Positions 1 through 5,298 of a DNA stretch of 11,003 nucleotides are shown here, piece by piece. The notes under the pieces are model-generated. The model made no database searches. It saw only the letters and a list, made by a program, of their open reading frames with translations, and had not been told where the DNA came from. The stretch comes from JBCBZH01 sp039815415 (GTDB taxonomy: Bacteria > Bacteroidota > Rhodothermia > Rhodothermales > Rubricoccaceae), in the NCBI GenBank assembly GCA_039815415.1, contig JBCBZH010000141.1, positions 1-11,003 of the forward strand, given 5' to 3'. Every line of letters begins with the position of its first letter. Position 1 is the first letter of the stretch. The position numbers and the translations under genes were made by a program.

Positions 1-1
1 C

Positions 2-46
2 GCGTACTGGTGGAACAAGGCACGGCAGAAGAGCCCATCAGCCTAG
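2..46 (+). CDS. possible 3' end of an upstream plus-strand gene
   Basis: From base 2 the frame reads AYWWNKARQKSPSA and stops at TAG (44-46), just before the C/G-run block. The residue mix and the stop before the low-complexity DNA look like a genuine protein end, but 14 codons cannot prove it. Another plus frame (from base 1) also stays open here but runs on into the poly-C tract. If real, the gene converges on the minus-strand gene ending at 184, and the hairpin at 138-171 lies between the two ends. No function can be assigned. Confidence 0.3.
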   Translation, partial: AYWWNKARQKSPSA

Positions 47-91
47 TCGCCCACGCATGCGGGCAAACCCTGGCCGTGGCCCCCCGGCCCG

Positions 92-137
92 CAACCGCCC
101 CGGGGCGCCCCCCCCCCCGGGGCCCCCCCCTGGGGGG
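92..137. repeat. C/G homopolymer-run block
   Basis: This block contains 11 consecutive C (108-118), four G (119-122), eight C (123-130) and six G (132-137). The arms 105-113 and 132-140 are perfect 9-base reverse complements, so the block can fold on itself, competing with the hairpin at 138-171. It is noncoding in appearance. Run lengths in such DNA are error-prone in sequencing and variable in cells. Confidence 0.7.
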
Positions 138-171
138 CGCCAGCTCGAGGCTGCACCTCCTCGAGCTGGCG
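138..171 (-). terminator. perfect 13-bp hairpin made of two inverted copies of the dispersed 13-mer
   Basis: Arms 138-150 (CGCCAGCTCGAGG) and 159-171 (CCTCGAGCTGGCG) are perfect reverse complements with an 8-base loop. The hairpin lies 12 bases beyond the stop codon of the minus-strand gene ending at 184, the position of a transcription terminator. There is no T-run on either side: in the minus direction it runs into C and G tracts. Termination is therefore inferred from position and stem strength. In Neisseriaceae and Pasteurellaceae, inverted pairs of uptake sequences are commonly found in such positions, which is the analogy used here. Confidence 0.55.
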
Positions 172-172
172 A
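160..172 (+). repeat. dispersed 13-mer CTCGAGCTGGCGA, exact copy 1
   Basis: Exact match in noncoding DNA; it forms the right arm of the hairpin at 138-171. The left arm matches 12 of the 13 bases on the other strand. Confidence 0.85.
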
Positions 173-183
173 TGGGGCTCGGC

Positions 184-831
184 CTACCAGTCTGACGACG
201 TGGTTCCAAGCAACTCGGCCCGACGCGCCTCGATCAGGGCGTCACGGCGTGCGGCGCGGTCGCGAAGCGCCTCCTCCTTCTCATTGGCTTCGTCCATCAG
301 CTCGCGGGCGCGCTCGCGGAGGGCGTCGGCCTCTTCCTGGCGGGCCTGACCGCGTACGTCGAACAGCTCCCCGAGGACAGCGTCGAGCTGGCGTTCGGCA
401 TCGTCGCGCTCGGCACCACGGGCTGTGCGCGCTTGCATCGCTAGCTCGCGGGCGTCGGACTGCAGCTCGCGCATCCGCTCGCGCGTCTCGTCGGACATGC
501 TGCCAGAGCCAAGGACACGGAAGATGTTACCCGGCCCGTCGTTGAAGAAGCGGAATGCATGACCCGAGCGATCCGTGTCGAAGTATCGGTCGAAGTCAAA
601 CTCAGGGCTGTTGAACTCGAACACGCCCTCCGGCACGTCCAGGTTGAAGACCCGCTCATCGCCATCGCCCTGGCGGAAGAGAAAGCGTGGGCCGTCGCGC
701 TCGATGTAGAAACGAAACGGGCCGTCCTCGTCTTCAATGATGATCTCGGCCTCGCTTTCAGCGCGGGGCGTCTCCTGGGCGAAGGCAGGAACGGCGAACA
801 GGGCGAGGGCAGCGAAAACGAATCGTCGCAT
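184..831 (-). CDS. secreted acidic coiled-coil protein, function unknown
   Basis: A 215-residue protein that I do not recognise as a named family. The chosen ATG (829-831) starts a clear signal peptide (residues 1-18, MRRFVFAALALFAVPAFA, cleavage before Gln19); an in-frame start 60 bases upstream would bury it. Residues 25-110 are rich in Asp, Glu and Phe with repeated short beta-like segments (for example FRFYIERDGPRFLFRQ). Residues about 112-208 form a long charged helical stretch, probably a coiled coil, rich in Arg, Glu and Ala. It ends in SSDW. The mature protein is very acidic before the helix. It probably acts in the periplasm or at the cell surface. The general layout recalls periplasmic Spy/CpxP-like or envelope-stress proteins, but I see no diagnostic motif. 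It is transcribed away from purQ, with a 179-base gap before it and a hairpin after it. Confidence 0.8.
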   Translation of the reverse strand: MRRFVFAALALFAVPAFAQETPRAESEAEIIIEDEDGPFRFYIERDGPRFLFRQGDGDERVFNLDVPEGVFEFNSPEFDFDRYFDTDRSGHAFRFFNDGPGNIFRVLGSGSMSDETRERMRELQSDARELAMQARTARGAERDDAERQLDAVLGELFDVRGQARQEEADALRERARELMDEANEKEEALRDRAARRDALIEARRAELLGTTSSDW

Positions 832-1010
832 GGCAACAGGGTGTAGGGTGACGTGAATGAGAGCCAAAGGCACCGCGTCGAACGCATCCACACCCCGGGT
901 GCGTATCCCATTCGGACCGAGGTGTTAAAAAAACTGCCCCATCCTGTCAGCCCCTCGCCTCAACGAGCTGGCGACGGCGCCCACAGGCACACCTCATTTC
1001 GCTGCCGGGA

Positions 1011-1478
1011 CTACGCCAGCGCGTCCCGGACGTGCTCTAGAAACCGGTCTGTCATCCGCCCCATCTCGAAGGACACCTGTGCCTGAACAATGCGCCGAAC
1101 GAACCGAGGTGCCGGGATCTCCATGTCGGCCTCGAGGTGAAGCGTCCCCACCGTCGAGCTGACGGCCTCCGCCAGCTCGACCGAGCCGGAGAACAGCGCA
1201 TTGCCAACGCTCTCGATGGGCGTCCACGTCACGGTGTGGTTCTGGATGTCGAAGGCGTAGGTGCATCCGTACACCGTCCGCGCCTCGAAGCCCGGTGGCC
1301 CCATCGGTTCCATCCGCCAGCGCCATGCGTACGCGCCATGCTCCGGCAACGGCTCGATGGCCGCCACGCGCGGATAGAGGGCGCCCCACGCGGGAATGTC
1401 GGACAGCAACCCAAACGTGTCTGCGATGTCCGCAGGGAGCGAAAACGTGCGGTCGAGCGCGACCGGGACGCGGATCAC
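1011..1478 (-). CDS. SRPBCC-superfamily (START/Bet v1-like fold) protein
   Basis: A 155-residue protein that starts at GTG (1476-1478), whose bases overlap the purQ stop codon (GTGA, four-base overlap), so it is probably translationally coupled to purQ. The opening stretch VALDRTFSLPADIADTFGLL and the following LSDIPAWGALYPRVAAIEPL are typical of SRPBCC ligand-binding or polyketide-cyclase-like proteins: a first beta strand, then two short helices. The remainder alternates beta strands (YAWRWRMEPM, ARTVYGCTYAFD, HTVTWTPIE, TVGTLHLEADMEIP), and a long C-terminal helix (about residues 124-155) would close the hydrophobic cavity. No catalytic residues can be named and the ligand is unknown. There is no signal peptide, so it is cytosolic. 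Its pairing with purQ may be only operonic. Confidence 0.82.
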   Translation of the reverse strand: MIRVPVALDRTFSLPADIADTFGLLSDIPAWGALYPRVAAIEPLPEHGAYAWRWRMEPMGPPGFEARTVYGCTYAFDIQNHTVTWTPIESVGNALFSGSVELAEAVSSTVGTLHLEADMEIPAPRFVRRIVQAQVSFEMGRMTDRFLEHVRDALA

Positions 1479-2188
1479 GCGGGGACGCCTACGCTGAGGT
1501 GAGCGAAGACCGAGGCGAACAGTTTCGCCCCATCCGCCGAGCCGTGCCCGAGCAGCGCCTCGACGCATCGCTCCGGGTGGGGCATCATGCCCAGCACGTT
1601 GCGCTCTGCGTTGAGGATGCCCGCGATGTTGCGTGCCGATCCGTTCGGGCTGGCGTCTGGTGTGACGGTGCCATCCGGGTTGCAGTAGCGGAACACCACC
1701 CGCGCATCGGCCTCCAGCTCGTTGAGCGTGGCCTCGTCGGCGGTGTAGTTGCCCTCGCCGTGGGCGACTGGGATCGTCAGCACCTCGTGCGGCATCATGG
1801 TGTTCGTAAACGGAGAGTCTGTGGTCTCCACGCGCAGGTGGACGTCTTTCGCCACAAACCGGAGGCTGGCGTTGCGCACCAATGCACCTGGCAACAGCCC
1901 CGCCTCGCAGAGCACCTGGAAGCCATTGCAGACGCCCAGCACCAGCCCGCCCTCGTTGGCAAACCGAACCACGTCCTTCATCACCGGGCTGAACCGGGCG
2001 ATGGCGCCGGCTCGCAGGTAGTCGCCATAGGAGAAGCCCCCGGGCACGATCACCAGATCGGCATCGCCGACGGATTCGTCCTTGTGCCAGACAAACCGGG
2101 CATCTTGCCCGAAGACGTGCTTCGTGGCGTGGTAAGCGTCGTGGTCGCAGTTGGACCCGGGAAAGACAAGAACGGAGACGCGAGCCAT
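1475..2188 (-). CDS. purQ: phosphoribosylformylglycinamidine synthase subunit PurQ (glutaminase)
   Basis: A 237-residue class I glutamine amidotransferase that supplies ammonia to PurL, with PurS, for the fourth step of purine synthesis (FGAR to FGAM, ATP-dependent, cytosolic). The ATG start at 2186-2188 gives the family N-terminus ARVSVLVFPGSNCDHDAYHA. Visible motifs are the PGGFSYGDYLRAGAIA oxyanion/loop region (49-64), the nucleophile Cys87 in LGVCNGFQVL, and His204 and Glu206 in MMPHPERCVE, completing the triad. The length is normal for PurQ. It is followed with a four-base overlap by the SRPBCC gene. purL and purS are not in this window. It is transcribed divergently from the bat operon. 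Confidence 0.97.
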   Translation of the reverse strand: MARVSVLVFPGSNCDHDAYHATKHVFGQDARFVWHKDESVGDADLVIVPGGFSYGDYLRAGAIARFSPVMKDVVRFANEGGLVLGVCNGFQVLCEAGLLPGALVRNASLRFVAKDVHLRVETTDSPFTNTMMPHEVLTIPVAHGEGNYTADEATLNELEADARVVFRYCNPDGTVTPDASPNGSARNIAGILNAERNVLGMMPHPERCVEALLGHGSADGAKLFASVFAHLSVGVPA

Positions 2189-2317
2189 GGGTGATACGAT
2201 ATGAGTGATGAGCCCGAAGCTCGACCCCTGAGGACGGAAGTAATCTAGCGGCACCGACGCCGTTCCCTGACGTGAAGGCTTCGGCCAGAGACCCATTCTC
2301 CATTTTCCACTCTCCCT
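2189..2317. promoter_or_regulatory. divergent intergenic region between purQ and the bat operon
   Basis: These 129 bases must carry the start signals of purQ (leftwards) and of the plus-strand operon. On the minus strand TAGATTAC (complement of a stretch near 2251-2258) weakly resembles the Bacteroidota -7 element TAnnTTTG, but no convincing -33 partner is seen, so no promoter is placed. Both edges carry low-complexity words: GATATGAGTGATGAG near 2198-2212 and a C/T-rich leader ending CCACTCTCCC just before the TTG start at 2318. Neither gene has a Shine-Dalgarno sequence here. Confidence 0.35.
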
Positions 2318-3199
2318 TTGATTCCGAGAGAGCTGTTCCGCAAGATCCGCCACGTCGAGGTCCGCACACGCGGGCTGGTGGACGACGTGTTTGGGGGCGA
2401 GTACCACTCCGCATTCAAGGGGTCGGGAATCGAGTTCGCTGAGGTGCGCCCGTATCAGTTCGGCGACGACGTGCGCTCCATCGACTGGAACGTGTCCGCG
2501 CGGCAGGGCGAGCCGTACGTGAAGCTGTTCGATGAGGAGCGCGAGCAGACGCTGCTGCTGGTGGTGGACGTGTCGGCGAGCGAGAACTTCGGCAGCGGCG
2601 AGACGGCTAAGCGCGACCTCGCCGCAGAGGTCTCCGCCGTCCTCGGCTTCTCCGCCATCCGCAACTCGGACAAGGTGGGCCTGCTGCTCTTCTCCGATCA
2701 CGTCGAGCGGTTCGTGCCGCCCAAGAAGGGAAAGCGCCACGTGCTACGAGTGCTTCGCGACGTGTTCGCTCACGAAGCCACAGGCACCGGCACCGACCTC
2801 GGCGAAGCGATCCGCCACGCCTCCCGGTTTCTCAGCCGCCGCGCCATCGTGGTGCTGGTGAGCGACTTCCTTGCCAGCTCGGAGAGCTACGAGAAGCCTC
2901 TACGGACGCTCGCGCAGAAGCACGATGTCGTCGCCATTCGGGTGGTGGACCCGCGCGAGGAGATGCTGCCGGCGGTCGGGTTGGTGCACGTGGCCGATCC
3001 CGAGACCGGCCAGACCGCGCTGGTGGACACCTCCAGCCCAGCGGTCCGCACGGCATTCGCCCAGCGAGCCGCAGATCGCGCCGCTGCGGCCGAGGACACC
3101 CTCCGCCGCGCCCGCGTGGACCACGTCACGGCGCGCACCGACGAGGACTATGCCGATCCCCTCGTGGCCTTTTTCCGCCAGCGCAACCGGGGCCGGTGA
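2318..3199 (+). CDS. DUF58-domain protein with VWA-like fold, first gene of the bat operon
   Basis: A 293-residue cytosolic protein of the DUF58 family that accompanies MoxR ATPases and Bat proteins. The TTG start is chosen because it gives the family N-terminus (IPRELFRKIRHVEVRTRGLV). The family core EVRPYQFGDDVRSIDWNVSA spans about 42-61. A VWA-like domain follows, with MIDAS residues Asp84, Ser86 and Ser88 (VVDVSAS), Thr159 (GTGTD) and Asp183 (VLVSDF). The C-terminal part (about 200-293) is charged and helical. Known families suggest that MoxR-DUF58 pairs act in assembly or maturation of metal-dependent or envelope complexes; the exact role is unknown. No moxR gene lies upstream here, since purQ is divergent. 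The leader before TTG is pyrimidine-rich with no Shine-Dalgarno sequence. A 314-base repeat island separates it from the next gene. Confidence 0.93.
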   Translation: MIPRELFRKIRHVEVRTRGLVDDVFGGEYHSAFKGSGIEFAEVRPYQFGDDVRSIDWNVSARQGEPYVKLFDEEREQTLLLVVDVSASENFGSGETAKRDLAAEVSAVLGFSAIRNSDKVGLLLFSDHVERFVPPKKGKRHVLRVLRDVFAHEATGTGTDLGEAIRHASRFLSRRAIVVLVSDFLASSESYEKPLRTLAQKHDVVAIRVVDPREEMLPAVGLVHVADPETGQTALVDTSSPAVRTAFAQRAADRAAAAEDTLRRARVDHVTARTDEDYADPLVAFFRQRNRGR

Positions 3200-3287
3200 T
3201 GGGTGAAGAGAGATGGGTGATGCGTGAGGAGCAACGAGTTGGCGATGCATCCCCCCAATTCGCAAGCTCGAGGCCACAACCGGTCCT

Positions 3288-3321
3288 CCCTCTCCCCAGG
3301 GGAGAGGGCCGGGGTGAGAGG
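3288..3321 (+). repeat. REP-like palindrome
   Basis: CCCTCTCCCC (3288-3297) and GGGGAGAGGG (3299-3308) are perfect 10-base arms around a single A, followed by CCGGGGTGAGAGG. This word order is a widespread bacterial extragenic element. In RNA it could form a strong stem between the DUF58 cistron and the rest of the operon, and so could affect polarity or mRNA stability; that effect is inferred. Confidence 0.7.
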
Positions 3322-3370
3322 CCCCACCCACATCCCTTTGAGGGAGGTGTCCGGAGAGCGGCGGGTGTTG

Positions 3371-3383
3371 CTCGAGCTGGCGA
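3371..3383 (+). repeat. dispersed 13-mer CTCGAGCTGGCGA, exact copy 2
   Basis: Exact match inside the repeat island between the DUF58 gene and the BatD-like gene. Two degenerate copies, facing each other, lie 100-135 bases upstream (3235-3245 and 3260-3272). Confidence 0.85.
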
Positions 3384-3435
3384 ACGACTCCGGCGCCACC
3401 CTCCGAGGCGGAACGAATGGCTGTGGACACCCCCA

Positions 3436-3481
3436 CCCCGGCACGCCGGGGAGCCCCCTCGAAGGGGGCGGTCAGGTGACC
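3436..3481. repeat. tandem cluster of three perfect small hairpins
   Basis: CCCCGGC/GCCGGGG (3436-3442 and 3445-3451), GCCCCCT/AGGGGGC (3453-3459 and 3463-3469) and GGTCA/TGACC (3470-3474 and 3477-3481) follow one another almost without gap, ending 33 bases before the proposed GTG start at 3514. It looks like one composite extragenic element; its function is unknown. Confidence 0.6.
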
Positions 3482-3513
3482 TCCACCCGTTCATTGGGCT
3501 CCCGAGCCAACGG

Positions 3514-4533
3514 GTGCTCGCCCTTGCGTTGGTGCTCCTCGCCAGCTCGGCGTCGGCCCAGACGGCTCGGCTCTCCGTTCTGGCGGATAGCCTCACGATT
3601 GGAGAGCCGGTCGAGCTGGCGGTGGCGGTGGACCACCCGCCGGGGCAGTCGGTGATTTTCCCGGAGGCGCCAGCTGAACTGCCTGAGTTGGAGCCGAGCC
3701 TTCGAGCTGGCGATGCCGAGATCCTGAGCGTGCGCCGTCTCCCTCCCACCGCTCGCGGCAACCTCCGCACCGACAGCGCGCTAGTGACCATCGTGGTGTT
3801 CGCTGTGGACAGTGCCCGCGTGGGGCCGATCCGCGTCCAGCTGGCGGCGGGCGCCGACACCGTTCAGATCGCCAGCCCGTCGGTGCTCGTTCCAGTGCGA
3901 TCGGTGCTCGGCGGTGAGGCCAATCCCGAGCCTGCCCCCCTCGGCCCGGTCGCAGCGTTCGCCAGCCCGGTGCCCGTGCTCGTCGGGCTGGGCGTGCTCG
4001 GAGCGCTGCTCGTACTCGGATTTATCTGGATCCTGGTCCGCGCGCTTCGCAAGCCACCCGCGCCAACGCCGCGCGTCCTCCCCTACCCCGAGGCCCTCAG
4101 CCGCCTCGACGCGCTGGCGAGCCGCACGCCCACTACGCCCGAAGCCACGGAAGCGCACTTCGACGCCATTCGCGATACGCTGCGAACGTACCTCGCCCGA
4201 CGCCTTGACCTCCCCGTCCTCGAGTCCACCACGTCCGAGCTGACGGCCCTTCTCGAGTCCGATGGGCGTGTGCCCGACGCCGGGCTCAGCGCGGTGCGCG
4301 GCGTCCTTCGCCTCACCGACCTCGTGGCCTTCGCAGGCCTCCGCCCTGCTTCCGAGGCCGCGTCCGATGCCCGGTCCAAGGCGCGGGAAGCCATTGAAAC
4401 CGTCGAGACTGCTCTTCGCCAGCTCGAGGCAGACGACGAAGGAGACTCTCCAGCCCCTCCCCCTCCCTCCAGACCGGATAAGGCTGGAGAGAATGGAGAG
4501 ACGAGATCTGTGGCTGAGAACAGTACCCTCTGA
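3514..4533 (+). CDS. membrane-anchored BatD-like/DUF4381-like protein of the bat operon
   Basis: A 339-residue protein from the GTG at 3514. This start is chosen because it opens a signal peptide (VLALALVLLASSASAQ, residues 1-16); the same frame stays open upstream to 3196 but only through repeat DNA. An unusual ATT at 3493 would add a positive n-region (MGLPSQR) and cannot be excluded. Domains: a periplasmic beta-rich domain about 17-135, resembling the N-terminal domain of BatD (LADSLTIGEPVELAVAVDHP), one membrane helix about 153-177, and a cytosolic helical domain about 190-305 that resembles the end of BatD (see LRTYLARRLDLP, 223-234). The tail from about 307 is Pro/Ser/Glu-rich and encoded by repeat-like DNA containing a 10-base inverted repeat. 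It lies between the DUF58 and sirtuin genes, and three bases separate its stop from the sirtuin ATG. It probably works with the VWA proteins; the exact role is unknown. Confidence 0.82.
   Translation: MLALALVLLASSASAQTARLSVLADSLTIGEPVELAVAVDHPPGQSVIFPEAPAELPELEPSLRAGDAEILSVRRLPPTARGNLRTDSALVTIVVFAVDSARVGPIRVQLAAGADTVQIASPSVLVPVRSVLGGEANPEPAPLGPVAAFASPVPVLVGLGVLGALLVLGFIWILVRALRKPPAPTPRVLPYPEALSRLDALASRTPTTPEATEAHFDAIRDTLRTYLARRLDLPVLESTTSELTALLESDGRVPDAGLSAVRGVLRLTDLVAFAGLRPASEAASDARSKAREAIETVETALRQLEADDEGDSPAPPPPSRPDKAGENGETRSVAENSTL
4416..4428 (-). repeat. dispersed 13-mer CTCGAGCTGGCGA, exact copy 3
   Basis: Exact match on the minus strand (reads TCGCCAGCTCGAG on plus) within the BatD-like gene, encoding part of LRQLEAD near the start of its low-complexity tail. 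Confidence 0.85.
4446..4491. repeat. inverted repeat inside the 3' end of the BatD-like gene
   Basis: CTCTCCAGCC (4446-4455) and GGCTGGAGAG (4482-4491) are perfect 10-base inverted arms with a 26-base, C/T-rich spacer. They encode the low-complexity protein tail and sit 40 bases before the stop codon. The DNA resembles the C/T-rich intergenic sequence seen elsewhere in this window. Confidence 0.6.
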
Positions 4534-4536
4534 CTC

Positions 4537-5298
4537 ATGCACCAGCCCGTCTCCCTGTTCTCCGACACGCTCGTCCAGCGGCTCGCACAGGCGCGTCGTG
4601 TGGCTGTGCTGACAGGTGCAGGCATCTCAGCCGAGAGTGGCGTTCCCACCTTCCGTGACCCTGGCGGCCTCTGGAAGCAGTTCAAGCCTGAAGAGCTCGC
4701 CAACGTCAACGCGTTTCTCGCCAACCCCGAGTTGGTGCAGGGCTGGTACCGCCACCGCCGCGAGGTGGTCGAGCGAGTAAGTCCCAATCCAGGCCACACT
4801 GCCCTGGCCGAGTTGGAGCGGCTCGTCACAGCTCGGGGCGGGGAGTTCCTGATTTCCACTCAGAACGTGGATGGCCTCCACCAGCGCGCAGGCAGCAAGA
4901 ACGTCGTGGAGTTGCATGGCTCCATCGTCACCAGCCGCTGCATCGACTGTCACCAGCCCGCACCCGGCCCCTCCGACGACGCGCTGGCGAGATGCCCGAT
5001 CTGCGATGGTCTGATTCGCCCCGACGTGGTGTGGTTCGGAGAAATGCTGCCCGAGGCTGCGATCGAACAGGCCTCTCTCTCCGCCCAGCGGGCGGACGTC
5101 TACCTGTCCATCGGCACCAGTTCGGTGGTCTACCCCGCAGCCGGGCTGCCGCAGATGGCGAAGCAAGCAGGTTCCTTTGTCGCTGAGATCAACCCGACGC
5201 CGAGCGAGATCGCATGGCGCCTGGATGAGCAGGTTCGCGGCGCAGCGGGAGAGGTGCTGCCGGAATTGGTCAGGACAGTGAAGAGTGAGGAGGGATGA
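4537..5298 (+). CDS. cobB: NAD-dependent protein deacylase, sirtuin family (CobB-like, class III)
   Basis: A 253-residue sirtuin that removes acyl groups from lysines using NAD, in the cytosol. Motifs in order: GAGISAESGVPTFR (27-40, NAD binding), TQNVDGLH (108-115), catalytic His127 in VELHGS, a zinc site with Cys135, Cys138, Cys153 and Cys156, GTSS (193-196), and a late NAD-binding segment around EINPTPSE (217-224). WYRHRRE contains Tyr71 and Arg74 at the spacing (YxxR) that binds succinyl or malonyl groups in SIRT5 and E. coli CobB, so desuccinylase/demalonylase activity is likely as well as deacetylase. The ATG follows the previous stop by three bases, and its TGA overlaps the next ATG (ATGA). 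A sirtuin is not a standard bat-cluster member; with the next gene it looks like an inserted pair. Confidence 0.96.
   Translation: MHQPVSLFSDTLVQRLAQARRVAVLTGAGISAESGVPTFRDPGGLWKQFKPEELANVNAFLANPELVQGWYRHRREVVERVSPNPGHTALAELERLVTARGGEFLISTQNVDGLHQRAGSKNVVELHGSIVTSRCIDCHQPAPGPSDDALARCPICDGLIRPDVVWFGEMLPEAAIEQASLSAQRADVYLSIGTSSVVYPAAGLPQMAKQAGSFVAEINPTPSEIAWRLDEQVRGAAGEVLPELVRTVKSEEG

Larger units (their letters stand above)
3200..3513. repeat. intra-operon repeat island with multiple hairpins
   Basis: These 314 bases separate two operon genes and look noncoding, although one plus frame stays open through them. They start with GGTGA/GATG low-complexity sequence (3199-3232). Then come a head-to-head pair of degenerate copies of the 13-mer (3235-3245 and 3260-3272), a near-perfect 21-base palindrome (3288-3308) followed by CCGGGGTGAGAGG, one exact 13-mer (3371-3383), and a cluster of three small perfect hairpins at 3436-3451, 3453-3469 and 3470-3481. 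The palindrome-plus-GGGGTGAG type is a REP-like element that I recognise from many unrelated bacterial genomes. The translated open frame (Arg/Pro/Gly-rich) resembles no protein domain. Confidence 0.75.

Noticed and set aside
57..545. Long plus-strand open frame at the left edge (162 codons)
   Set aside because: It is Pro/Arg-rich, crosses the poly-C block and lies antisense to the better supported secreted protein with a clean signal peptide.
927..933. Seven T on the minus strand as a rho-independent terminator for the purQ-SRPBCC unit
   Set aside because: The only nearby stem (955-959 with 970-974) has five pairs and lies more than 20 bases before the T-run, so the geometry is wrong.
1295..2194. 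299-codon plus-strand open frame
   Set aside because: It lies fully antisense to purQ, whose catalytic motifs are intact, and shows no domain of its own; open antisense frames are expected at this G+C content.
2189..2317. Specific sigma promoter elements for purQ and the bat operon
   Set aside because: TAGATTAC on the minus strand is only a partial -7 match with no -33 at proper distance; I could not defend a precise site.
3200..3513. Insertion sequence or CRISPR array in the repeat island
   Set aside because: There is no transposase fragment, no long terminal inverted repeats and no regular direct repeats with unique spacers; the elements are short palindromes of different kinds.
3126..3860. 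244-codon minus-strand open frame over the repeat island
   Set aside because: Its composition (Arg/Ser/Pro/Gly) is that of a shadow frame, and it overlaps the ends of two plus-strand genes with recognisable folds.
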